Below, in pieces: positions 1 through 6,467 of a stretch of DNA of 10,027 nt; positions within the stretch are counted from its first letter, which is position 1, and every line of letters begins with the position of its first letter. This DNA comes from JAWVZH01 sp033722295. GTDB lineage: Bacteria > Bacteroidota > Bacteroidia > Chitinophagales > Saprospiraceae. The stretch lies in the NCBI GenBank assembly GCA_033722295.1, contig JAWVZH010000113.1, positions 1 through 10,027 on the forward strand. The letters are read 5' to 3'. Below the pieces are notes generated by a model that saw only the letters and a list, made by a program, of their open reading frames with translations, was not told the DNA's origin and searched no databases. Position numbers and translations under genes: made by a program.

Positions 1-1194
1 CTGCAAGCTTACCCATTCCTGTTTCGAATGGATGGCATGCATACCTGTAAAGAGGTTTGGACAAGGCAATCCCATTTGCGATAATCGGGAGCCGTCCGTT
101 CCGCCTCTGATCGGATGCGTTTTTACCTTAAGACCACATTGCCGTATGGCCTCTCTGGCATACTTGCTTACCTCGGGATGCTGTTTCAGAACCTCTTTCA
201 TGTTGCGGTATTGCTCGGTAACTTCGAACTCATACGTTGAATTAGGAAAACCGGTGAGCACCTTATCGATGATATCTTTCAACTTTTGCTCATGCTGGAC
301 CAATTTTGTGGTCTCAAAATCGCGGATGATGAACTCAATTATAGTGCTCTCCAGTTCTCCTTTGATCTGAGTAGGATGAATGAACCCCTTTCTTCCCGAT
401 GTTCGTTCAGGACTCAGTCGTTTAGGTAACTTTGAGACAACCCCACTTGCGATCTTCATCGCATTTTCCATTTTCCCTTTGGCGTAACCGGGATGAGCCG
501 ATACACCATTGATGCTCACCTTTACCGCATCTGCTGAAAAAGTTTCATCTTCGAACGATCCTTTGGGTCCCCCGTCCAGTGTATATCCAAAATCCGCTCC
601 CAACTTATCCATTTTGACATATTCCACACCGCGTCCGATCTCCTCGTCGGTCGTGAAAAGTATCCTTATCTTACCATGTCGAACTTCGGGATGATCGATC
701 AGATACTTGGCTGCCTGCATGATTATTGCCACCCCGGATTTATCATCGGCACCCAGGAGAGTTTTACCACTTGCAGTAATAATATCGTCCCCGATAAGTG
801 TTTTGAGAATAGGAAATTGCTGGGGATTTATGATCTGAGTCTGATCATCCGGAAGGACGATATCACTGCCATCATAATTTCTATGAACAATGGGCTTTAC
901 ATTCGCTCCACTGCAATCTGGAGCGGTATCGACATGGGCACAAAAACAGAGGACAGGGACCTTTTTCTTAGTCGTTGGTGCGATTGTGGCATACACATAA
1001 CCTTCCTCGGTCATCTCTACTTCCTGGAGGCCTATTTTCTTGCACTCTTCTGTTAGCAGCCTGGATAGATTCAGTTGCTTCTTTGTAGAGGGAACAGTGG
1101 AACTTGACGGATCGGCCTGAGTGTCGATCTTGACATATCTCAGAAATCGATTCAAAAGCTCTTTCTCTTCCCGGCCTCCGCGATCGATCATCAT
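1..1194 (-). CDS. pepT: Peptidase T (tripeptide aminopeptidase, M20 family), 3' end cut by window edge
   Basis: PepT is a cytoplasmic di-zinc aminopeptidase that removes the N-terminal residue from tripeptides, so it serves peptide nutrition and turnover. The reading frame is open from an ATG at 1194 to the left edge, giving 398 codons without a stop. It aligns end to end with my memory of Escherichia coli PepT (408 aa). Metal-site residues are in place: H87 in CAHVDT, D150 in LLGADDKSG, the E184-E185 pair in TTDEEIG, D207 in YTLDGG, and a late His (H389, in AIHSKQEW). The RGGTDGS and GLPCPNLFTG motifs are also present. Only about 25 C-terminal residues should lie outside the window, so this is a cut gene and not a pseudogene. 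A second in-frame ATG lies at 1191; the choice changes one residue. There is no Shine-Dalgarno, but a TACCTTTG promoter box lies just upstream. It is transcribed divergently from the NADH dehydrogenase gene. Confidence 0.96.
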   Translation of the reverse strand, partial: MMIDRGGREEKELLNRFLRYVKIDTQADPSSSTVPSTKKQLNLSRLLTEECKKIGLQEVEMTEEGYVYATIAPTTKKKVPVLCFCAHVDTAPDCSGANVKPIVHRNYDGSDIVLPDDQTQIINPQQFPILKTLIGDDIITASGKTLLGADDKSGVAIIMQAAKYLIDHPEVRHGKIRILFTTDEEIGRGVEYVKMDKLGADFGYTLDGGPKGSFEDETFSADAVKVSINGVSAHPGYAKGKMENAMKIASGVVSKLPKRLSPERTSGRKGFIHPTQIKGELESTIIEFIIRDFETTKLVQHEQKLKDIIDKVLTGFPNSTYEFEVTEQYRNMKEVLKQHPEVSKYAREAIRQCGLKVKTHPIRGGTDGSRLSQMGLPCPNLFTGMHAIHSKQEWVSLQ

Positions 1195-1213
1195 TTTATT
1201 GATTTTGAGATTA

Positions 1214-1221
1214 CAAAGGTA
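1214..1221 (-). promoter_or_regulatory. Bacteroidota -7 promoter box upstream of pepT
   Basis: Read on the minus strand this is TACCTTTG, an exact match to the TAnnTTTG -7 consensus of the Bacteroidota primary sigma factor. It ends 19 bases before the pepT ATG, so the mRNA leader would be only about a dozen bases long. I see no convincing TTTG -33 element at the expected distance, so this rests on the -7 box and its position alone. Confidence 0.5.
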
Positions 1222-1292
1222 AACATATTAGAGGTCAGGTTTTTTATTAAGAGGGTTGTCCTTTGAAGATAATGCATGTTGCTAAATTGTAT

Positions 1293-1306
1293 GATCTTAG
1301 AAGATC
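1293..1306. repeat. Small dyad in the pepT/ndh divergent gap
   Basis: GATCTT and AAGATC flank a 2-bp AG spacer, giving a 6+6 bp inverted repeat about 70 bases before the ndh ATG. It lies in the shared upstream region of two divergent genes, so an operator role is possible. It is short enough to arise by chance and has no second copy here. Confidence 0.25.
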
Positions 1307-1376
1307 GTCAAACTCAGAGACTTTACATGCGTTTACCAGTCGCAAAGGTTTAATTTTACACAATTAAAGTACTCCA

Positions 1377-2666
1377 ATGGCTTTGAATATACCTGACTCA
1401 GACCTTCCGAGATTGGTGATCGTTGGTGCCGGTTTTGCCGGTCTCGAACTTGCTAATCGGCTACCGATCAAGGAATTCCAGGTCGTCATCCTGGATAGAC
1501 ATAACTATCATCAGTTTCAACCTTTGTTCTATCAGGTTGCCATGGCTGGTCTCGAACCCAGCAGTATTGCATTCCCTATCAGAAAGATGTTTCAGCGTCA
1601 AAAAAATGTCCACATTAGACCCGTTGACGTTCTGGAACTGAAACCAGTAGAAAAAAGACTGGTAACAGAGGAGGGAGAGATCTACTATGATCACTTGATC
1701 GTTGCGACAGGAGCACGGACCAATTATTATGGCAATGATAAAATGAGAGAGAAGGCTCTTCCCCTGAAGTCCATTTCCGAGGCACTGCATCTGCGCAATG
1801 AAATTCTTTCTGACCTTGAGAAGGCGGTGATGATAGAAGATTATAATGAAAGACAGAAGTACATCGATATAGTGGTTGTAGGTGGTGGTCCGACAGGAGT
1901 AGAGGTGGCAGGTGCCATGGCTGAAATGCGCCGCTATGTCATCCCGAAGGATTATGTGGAGCTGGATGAAGATGAGATCGACATATATCTTGTTCAGGCG
2001 GGAGAAAGGCTCTTGTACGGCATGTCCGACCATGCTGCTAAAAAGGCTAAAGAATTTCTTGAGGATCTGGGTGTAAAGGTGTTATTGAATAGTCAGGTGG
2101 TCGATTACGATGGTGAGACACTCAGCATGCACAATGGAGAAAAACTATTGTCAAGAAAAGTTATTTGGTGCGCCGGGGTCAAGGCTGAAGCTCCGGCAGG
2201 ATTGCCTGATGACTGTATGCATAGATCGGGCAGGGTAGAGGTGGACAGATATTGTCAGGTAAAGGGACTCAGGGATGTTTATGCTATAGGTGATGTAGCG
2301 CTTATGAGAGAAGACGAATTTCCAGATGGTCACCCCCAAGTGGCGCAGGCAGCCATACAGCATGCGAGGTATCTGGCTAAATCTTTTAAAAAGAAATTAA
2401 AGGATGAAGAGGTCGAGCCTTTTGCGTACAACGATAAAGGATCGATGGCCACGATCGGAAGAAACAAGGCTGTGGTCGATCTTCCTTTCTATAAGTTTTC
2501 GGGCTGGCTGGCCTGGGTTGCCTGGTTGATCGTACACCTGTTTGCCTTAATAGGTGTCAAGAACAAGGTATTTGTATTTATTAACTGGCTGTGGAACTAT
2601 TTGACTTACGATCAGTCGCTCAGGTTGATAATAAGGCCAGAAAAAAGGAGGGAAAAAAATGGCTGA
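1377..2666 (+). CDS. ndh: Type II NADH:quinone oxidoreductase (NDH-2), FAD-dependent
   Basis: NDH-2 is a single-subunit, non-proton-pumping enzyme on the inner face of the cytoplasmic membrane that oxidises NADH with FAD and reduces quinone. The 429-residue product has two dinucleotide-binding Rossmann motifs: GAGFAG at residues 17-22 for FAD and GGGPTG at 169-174 for NADH. It also has ATGA at 110-113, YAIGD at 302-306 (second FAD contact) and AQAAIQHA at 323-330, which matches the AQxAxQ quinone-site motif of the family. The C-terminus (about 375-412) is rich in Trp, Leu and Phe and ends with the NWLWNYLTYDQS segment typical of the membrane anchor. Length is normal for the family. The ATG at 1377 is chosen because the first Rossmann strand begins at residue 12. 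There is no Shine-Dalgarno. The last codons overlap a terminator hairpin shared with the convergent yceI gene. The exact acceptor (menaquinone is likely in this phylum) is inferred. Confidence 0.93.
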   Translation: MALNIPDSDLPRLVIVGAGFAGLELANRLPIKEFQVVILDRHNYHQFQPLFYQVAMAGLEPSSIAFPIRKMFQRQKNVHIRPVDVLELKPVEKRLVTEEGEIYYDHLIVATGARTNYYGNDKMREKALPLKSISEALHLRNEILSDLEKAVMIEDYNERQKYIDIVVVGGGPTGVEVAGAMAEMRRYVIPKDYVELDEDEIDIYLVQAGERLLYGMSDHAAKKAKEFLEDLGVKVLLNSQVVDYDGETLSMHNGEKLLSRKVIWCAGVKAEAPAGLPDDCMHRSGRVEVDRYCQVKGLRDVYAIGDVALMREDEFPDGHPQVAQAAIQHARYLAKSFKKKLKDEEVEPFAYNDKGSMATIGRNKAVVDLPFYKFSGWLAWVAWLIVHLFALIGVKNKVFVFINWLWNYLTYDQSLRLIIRPEKRREKNG

Positions 2667-2713
2667 TCTCCTGATTACTGTATAATCCCATGAATCTATG
2701 TAGGAGATCAGCC
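2653..2713 (-). terminator. Intrinsic terminator of yceI, lying over the 3' end of ndh
   Basis: A perfect 12-bp inverted repeat (GGCTGATCTCCT at 2661-2672 and AGGAGATCAGCC at 2702-2713) encloses a 29-base loop. On the minus strand the stem is followed directly by ATTTTTTT (2660 down to 2653), as in a rho-independent terminator, and it begins about 20 bases past the yceI stop. On the plus strand the nearest T-run (2730-2735) starts 17 bases after the stem, so termination of ndh is less certain. The left arm contains the last codon and the stop codon of ndh. Confidence 0.75.
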
Positions 2714-2733
2714 CCGGTTATCGAGAAACTTTT

Positions 2734-3291
2734 TTAATACTTCAGTGATATTTCTAACTGAAATTCATCATAAATTGTTTTATCACCGAGATTGTCGAAG
2801 AACTTGTCAGAACCATATCGCACATTATACTTGGTTCTGTCAATCTCTAACGTAGCCGATGCCGTATTATTTTTAACCGTAGCATCGAATGAAAGAGGAT
2901 GTGTCTGACCTTTAATCGTCATATCTCCTGTGATCTTGTATTTATCCGATCCCATATCCTTGACCTCAGTAATTTCGAATGAAGCTGTAGGGTGATCTTT
3001 GACGCCAAAGAAATCATCGCTTTTCAAGTGACCTTCAAGCTTATCTTTCCAATTACCTTCAAGGTCTTTATTTGCTATGGTCGTCATATCTACCACGAAA
3101 TTCCCTCCCATCAACTTTCCATCATCAAAGGTTAGAGTGGCATCTTTTAATTCAACCGTGCCATGGTGCTCGCCGGTCACTTTGGCGGCATGCCATTTAA
3201 TAGTACTTTTTTCGACATCCACCTTGGTAGGGCCGTTGATCAAAGCTACTGAAGTAGTAGATGTCAATGCGAGAAGAAGAATAGTTTTCAT
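2734..3291 (-). CDS. YceI-family periplasmic lipocalin-like protein
   Basis: YceI-family proteins are exported beta-barrel proteins of lipocalin-like fold; structurally studied members bind a polyisoprenoid such as a long-chain quinone. The 185-residue product begins with a short hydrophobic signal-like segment (residues 4-18) after MK. The domain fills the rest, with family hallmarks: STIKWHAAKVTGEHHGTV (29-46), GGNFVVDMTTI (62-72), then the KLEGHLKSDDFFGVKDHP block (84-101) and ASFEIT, followed by a GDMTIKGQTHPLSFDA strand. No lipobox cysteine is seen. The start at 3291 puts the signal peptide at the N-terminus. The gene stands alone: it is convergent with ndh and separated by 145 bp from sppA upstream, a gap that carries a strong palindrome. 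The proximity to NDH-2 fits a loose quinone-related theme, but that is inference; the ligand and job of this copy are unknown. Confidence 0.9.
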   Translation of the reverse strand: MKTILLLALTSTTSVALINGPTKVDVEKSTIKWHAAKVTGEHHGTVELKDATLTFDDGKLMGGNFVVDMTTIANKDLEGNWKDKLEGHLKSDDFFGVKDHPTASFEITEVKDMGSDKYKITGDMTIKGQTHPLSFDATVKNNTASATLEIDRTKYNVRYGSDKFFDNLGDKTIYDEFQLEISLKY

Positions 3292-3364
3292 TGTATTTCA
3301 ATTTTATTGGATTTAATAATAGGGACGTGTATCCCGACTTACAGGAAATGAAACACAACGAGCT

Positions 3365-3386
3365 ATTCAATGTTTAAACATTGAAT
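3365..3386. promoter_or_regulatory. 22-bp perfect palindrome upstream of yceI (candidate operator)
   Basis: The half-site ATTCAATGTTT (3365-3375) is followed without spacer by its exact reverse complement (3376-3386). The site lies 73 bases upstream of the yceI ATG and 50 bases past the sppA stop. Its symmetry and A/T-rich ATTCAA...TTGAAT ends resemble sites of dimeric winged-helix regulators such as MarR-type proteins, but the regulator is not in the window. It lacks a loop and has no following U-tract on either strand, so an RNA terminator is less likely. Confidence 0.5.
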
Positions 3387-3402
3387 GTTAAATAATGTTA
3401 AA
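3384..3402. repeat. Two direct repeats of AATGTTAAA next to the palindrome
   Basis: AATGTTAAA occurs at 3384-3392 and again at 3394-3402, one base apart, so the repeat period is 10 bp (about one helical turn). The first copy overlaps the right end of the 22-bp palindrome, whose own core reads AATGTTTAAAC. The cluster therefore contains three related words, which suggests several binding positions for one protein on the same DNA face. Confidence 0.45.
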
Positions 3403-3436
3403 CTTGCGACATTTGACTCTGCCGTTGGAGAACAAG

Positions 3437-5197
3437 TTAATTTAGAATGAAACGATAGGGCATCCAGGCCTGTATATGCCTGCTGTTGTCCAGTAACCTG
3501 TAATAACTCCCAAAACCGGGGATCTTTTGATCTATGGCCTTACCGATCTGTCTGTCCATATCTCCCATGTCGCTGAGCTCTTCTGACAATTGTTGAAGAG
3601 GTGATTTTGATTCAGGATACTCAATGACCCGGTAATCTTCAATATTCGCAATTCCAGCAGCGCAATCCATAGCACGTGGTAAGTCACCGATCTCATCAAT
3701 AAGGCCGAGCTCTAGAGCGGTCTCTCCGGTCCAGATGCGTCCCTGTGCAATCCTTTTTACCTGATCCATAGCCATATTCCTACCTGTTGCGACGATATTG
3801 AGAAAAACATTGTACATGGAGTCGGTAGATTCCTGAAAGATCTTTTTCTCTGCTTCAGACCTTTCAAGTACATAACTGCCGATACCTGCAAATCGGGATG
3901 TGCTCACACTGTCCATGTAGATGTTGAGTTTGTCCTCAAACATCCGATTGATATTTGGAAATATTGAAAAAACACCGATGGAACCGGTTATAGTCTGCTG
4001 ACTGGCGAAGATGGAATCTGACTGAGTGGCAATATAGTAGCCTCCTGAAGCTGCTACGTCACCCAGGCTGGCTACAACAGTTTTACCTTTTGACCTTAAT
4101 CTTTTTATTTCAGCCAGGATCTTGTCCGATGTCATTGCATCTCCTCCGGGCGAATTAATTCTCAGCACTACAGCCTTTATTTCGTCGTCGCGTCCTATTT
4201 TTCTAAGCATAGGCACATATCTTTTGGCAGATATCCGTCCCTCATCTTCTCCGTCATCCCGAATCTCACCTTCCATGTATATGACAGCCATCTTATTATC
4301 GGCAAAATAATTCCTGGATCTTCCGGTATGAGTTCGATATCTGGAAAGTTCGATCACGTTCATCTTGATACTTTCTTCATATCCGAGTCTCTCCTTCAGG
4401 TCCTTTATCAGGTCTCCGTCATAGCCTACGACATCTACGAGACCGAGCCTCAAGGCATCTGAGGCTCTACGAGAAGAATAGGTGCTAGCTATATTGCGAA
4501 GTTCTTGGGACGGAATGCCACGGCTCACAGAGATCGAGTCCAAAAGGTTACTGTAAAGTTCATTCAGGAATTCACGTAACTGTATCTCATTTTCCTCGCT
4601 CATAGAATTGCGACGGAAGGGTTCAGTCGCACTCTTGAAGTCACCGGCATAATATACCTCCATTTCAATCCCTACATTTTCGAGCGCATCCTTGACAAAC
4701 GGTTCGATTATGGCAAATCCTTTCAGTTCAGCCTGACCTAGCGGATTCAAATAGAGGCTGTCAGCTATTGATGTCAGATACAGGTCTATCTGGCCATAAT
4801 AATCACCATACGCGTAGACCGGCTTTCCAGATCTTTTGAACACATGAAGAGCCTGCCTGAGGATGTCCATGTGAACAAAGCTTTGAGAATTACCAGTTTC
4901 AAGTATGATGGCTTCTATGTCACTATCCTGAGCCGCTTCACGGATCGCATGCGCGAGGTCGTGAATACCCCATACATTTTCCTGGGTGAGGTACTCCAAT
5001 CCCATAGGGAGGTTATTTGTCCGTTCAGGTATAAAGTCGGGAAGGTGAACCCTGAGGACCGACCGATCCTTGACCAATACATCCTGTTGTAGAGAGCCAA
5101 TGGCAGAACCGATACCAATGATAATCAGAATTAAAAGACCTAATCCCAGGACTGTTCCAAGGCATGAGGAAACTATATTTTTCAGAAAACTGACCAT
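3437..5197 (-). CDS. sppA: Signal peptide peptidase SppA, 67K type (protease IV)
   Basis: SppA is a membrane-anchored serine protease (family S49) that degrades cleaved signal peptides. The 586-residue product has one N-terminal transmembrane segment (about 13-35) and then the duplicated S49 domain of the long form. The Ser/Lys dyad is intact: K188 in GDFKSATEPF in the N-terminal half and S384 in DVAASGGYY in the C-terminal half, spaced as in the E. coli enzyme (K209/S409, from memory). INSPGGDA (348-354) and TITGSIGVF (about 398-406) are also conserved. The start at 5197 gives a short basic N-terminus directly before the membrane helix. It is 90 bases past the deoxynucleoside kinase stop, and a TAGTTTTG box in that gap suggests its own promoter rather than strict co-transcription. 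The C-terminus ends without extra domains. Confidence 0.95.
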   Translation of the reverse strand: MVSFLKNIVSSCLGTVLGLGLLILIIIGIGSAIGSLQQDVLVKDRSVLRVHLPDFIPERTNNLPMGLEYLTQENVWGIHDLAHAIREAAQDSDIEAIILETGNSQSFVHMDILRQALHVFKRSGKPVYAYGDYYGQIDLYLTSIADSLYLNPLGQAELKGFAIIEPFVKDALENVGIEMEVYYAGDFKSATEPFRRNSMSEENEIQLREFLNELYSNLLDSISVSRGIPSQELRNIASTYSSRRASDALRLGLVDVVGYDGDLIKDLKERLGYEESIKMNVIELSRYRTHTGRSRNYFADNKMAVIYMEGEIRDDGEDEGRISAKRYVPMLRKIGRDDEIKAVVLRINSPGGDAMTSDKILAEIKRLRSKGKTVVASLGDVAASGGYYIATQSDSIFASQQTITGSIGVFSIFPNINRMFEDKLNIYMDSVSTSRFAGIGSYVLERSEAEKKIFQESTDSMYNVFLNIVATGRNMAMDQVKRIAQGRIWTGETALELGLIDEIGDLPRAMDCAAGIANIEDYRVIEYPESKSPLQQLSEELSDMGDMDRQIGKAIDQKIPGFGSYYRLLDNSRHIQAWMPYRFILN

Positions 5198-5216
5198 AGA
5201 AATTCATTTATTCACA

Positions 5217-5224
5217 CAAAACTA
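5217..5224 (-). promoter_or_regulatory. Bacteroidota -7 promoter box upstream of sppA
   Basis: Minus-strand TAGTTTTG matches TAnnTTTG exactly and ends 19 bases before the sppA ATG, the same spacing as the box before pepT. A partial -33-like TTTCG lies about 22 bases further upstream. It would give sppA its own start, with a leader of about a dozen bases, downstream of the agcS-folK-dNK genes. Confidence 0.5.
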
Positions 5225-5287
5225 CAGAGAAGGGTAGTGTATGGTTCGAAATAATCTACAAAAGCTTCAATTTAAGCGATGAATTAA

Positions 5288-5980
5288 TCAATGAAGTGAG
5301 ATCCTGTTGAGCCCAGGCTGATATGGCCTTTTCAGTAAGTCGTAGATCGTCTGAAAGTCCTTTTTTCGATTCACGAAGTCAATGTCTTTCAGATCGATGA
5401 GGAGAATAGGGAAAGTCGTAACCCCTTTGAAGTATTCGAAATAAGCATTTTGAATTCCAAGTAAATATTCCGGAGAGATTTTTTGTTCATAGGGACGGCC
5501 GCGGTCATGAATGTTGGAAAGCAGGAATTCAACAGGGCGATGCAGATAGACCAGCAATGAGGGCTTCGGAAAGTTGGTGAAAAGGGTATGGTATATCCTG
5601 TTGAACAAATTGAACTCATCGTCGGTCAGTGTATTTTTAGCGAAGATGAGTGTTTTGGGTATACAGTAGTCCGACAGGATCATTTCCTGAAATAAGCTTC
5701 TCTGGCCAAACGCTTCCTGCATTTGTTTGTGCCTTTCCGTCAGAAAGAATAATTCTACCGAAAAGGCATACCGCTGTGGATTGGAATAGAATTGTGACAA
5801 GAATGGGTTCTCAGCAAATTCTTCAAGGACCAATTCGGCATTAACCTCTCTGGCCAGCAGTTGACAAAGAGAGGTTTTTCCCGTGCCGATATTGCCTTCC
5901 ACAGTTACGTAGCTGTATATGTTCTGATCAATCAATTTTAACCACTCGTGAGTTGTCCGAACACCTTTTGAGAAGCACAT
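5288..5980 (-). CDS. Deoxynucleoside kinase (dNK/dCK/dGK family)
   Basis: Deoxynucleoside kinases phosphorylate salvaged deoxynucleosides at the 5' position using ATP. The product carries the P-loop GNIGTGKT (residues 29-36), an EEF motif (53-55) at the position of the catalytic acid, and a lid motif DRGRPYEQ (159-166) followed by ISPEYL, as in this family. The usual (D/E)RS substrate-site motif is not obvious; the corresponding stretch reads ILSDYCIPKTLIFAK (101-115), which I believe is a Bacteroidota subtype but cannot check. Substrate preference cannot be called. The start is uncertain. The ATG at 5980 lies 53 bases inside folK and adds about 22 residues before the first beta-strand. The only other likely start is a TTG at 5935, overlapping the folK stop by 8 bases. 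No Shine-Dalgarno helps. Overlap with folK implies co-transcription and perhaps translational coupling. Confidence 0.88.
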   Translation of the reverse strand: MCFSKGVRTTHEWLKLIDQNIYSYVTVEGNIGTGKTSLCQLLAREVNAELVLEEFAENPFLSQFYSNPQRYAFSVELFFLTERHKQMQEAFGQRSLFQEMILSDYCIPKTLIFAKNTLTDDEFNLFNRIYHTLFTNFPKPSLLVYLHRPVEFLLSNIHDRGRPYEQKISPEYLLGIQNAYFEYFKGVTTFPILLIDLKDIDFVNRKKDFQTIYDLLKRPYQPGLNRISLH

Positions 5981-6467
5981 CTACCGATAAATGAAATACC
6001 GGGTGCTCCAGATCAGGCGCTATTTCAGCCAAAGGTATTAAGGTAAACCTCCTCAAATGAAGTCTGGGATGAGGAATTATTAGATTTTTATCACTTTGAG
6101 TTAAGGAACCGTAGAAAAGAATATCGATATCCATCTTTCGCGGCAGGGTGACATTACTTCTGACCCTGTCAAAATGTTCTTCAATATCTATACATGCGCC
6201 AAGGACAGCTTCCGGGGTGAGGCTTGTTCTGACTTCGACCACTTGATTGAGATAGTCCGGGTGTTCTGTTACACCCCATGGTTCGGTATTGTAAACAGAG
6301 GATACTTTTTCGATCCGCCCTATGTTCAGTTTAATCAGGTTCTTCGCTACTGTCAGGTGATGTTTGCGGTCCCCGATATTGGAACCAAGAAGCATAAAGA
6401 CCTGATGATATTTTACCGGCTGAAGTTTTTCATTATTCCTTGCTGCTTCTTCCATCGCGAATGGCAT
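5928..6467 (-). CDS. folK: 2-amino-4-hydroxy-6-hydroxymethyldihydropteridine pyrophosphokinase (HPPK)
   Basis: FolK transfers pyrophosphate from ATP to 6-hydroxymethyl-dihydropterin, the step before dihydropteroate synthase in folate synthesis. Visible motifs are LGSNIGDR (27-34), TEPWG (61-65), HPDYLNQVV (69-77), PRKMDIDIL (109-117) with the Mg-binding aspartates D113 and D115, and IPHPRLHLRRFTLIPLAEIA (131-150). Length (179 aa) is normal. The start at 6467 overlaps the 3' end of agcS by 35 bases. A second in-frame ATG at 6455 overlaps less and still leaves about 20 residues before the first strand, while M25 would cut into that strand (VFMLLGSN). The gene lies between agcS and the deoxynucleoside kinase, overlapping both, so the three are almost certainly one transcript. 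Together with thyA across the gap it forms a folate/dTMP neighbourhood. Confidence 0.95.
   Translation of the reverse strand: MPFAMEEAARNNEKLQPVKYHQVFMLLGSNIGDRKHHLTVAKNLIKLNIGRIEKVSSVYNTEPWGVTEHPDYLNQVVEVRTSLTPEAVLGACIDIEEHFDRVRSNVTLPRKMDIDILFYGSLTQSDKNLIIPHPRLHLRRFTLIPLAEIAPDLEHPVFHLSVDVLLKRCSDNSRVVKID

Noticed and set aside
32..1056. Plus-strand open frames of 61-126 codons across the left end
   Set aside because: They lie antisense to pepT, whose frame is conserved along its whole length; the translations have no recognisable domain.
1461..2033. 190-codon minus-strand open frame inside ndh
   Set aside because: It is a shadow of the ndh coding frame with a cysteine/histidine-rich, domain-free translation.
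2659..2685. Mini-ORF starting ATGGCTGATCTC overlapping the ndh stop
   Set aside because: Eight codons that coincide with the terminator stem; nothing supports translation.
3365..3386. The palindrome as a transcription terminator of sppA
   Set aside because: It is spacer-less, A/T-rich and not followed by a U-tract on the minus strand, so an operator explains it better.
4445..4467. 7-bp inverted repeat GAGCCTC/GAGGCTC within sppA
   Set aside because: It lies inside a conserved coding frame and is short enough to be coincidental.
5260..5280. Small GCTT/AAGC stem followed by TTTT after the deoxynucleoside kinase stop (minus strand)
   Set aside because: The stem is only 4 bp with a mismatch, too weak to call a terminator.
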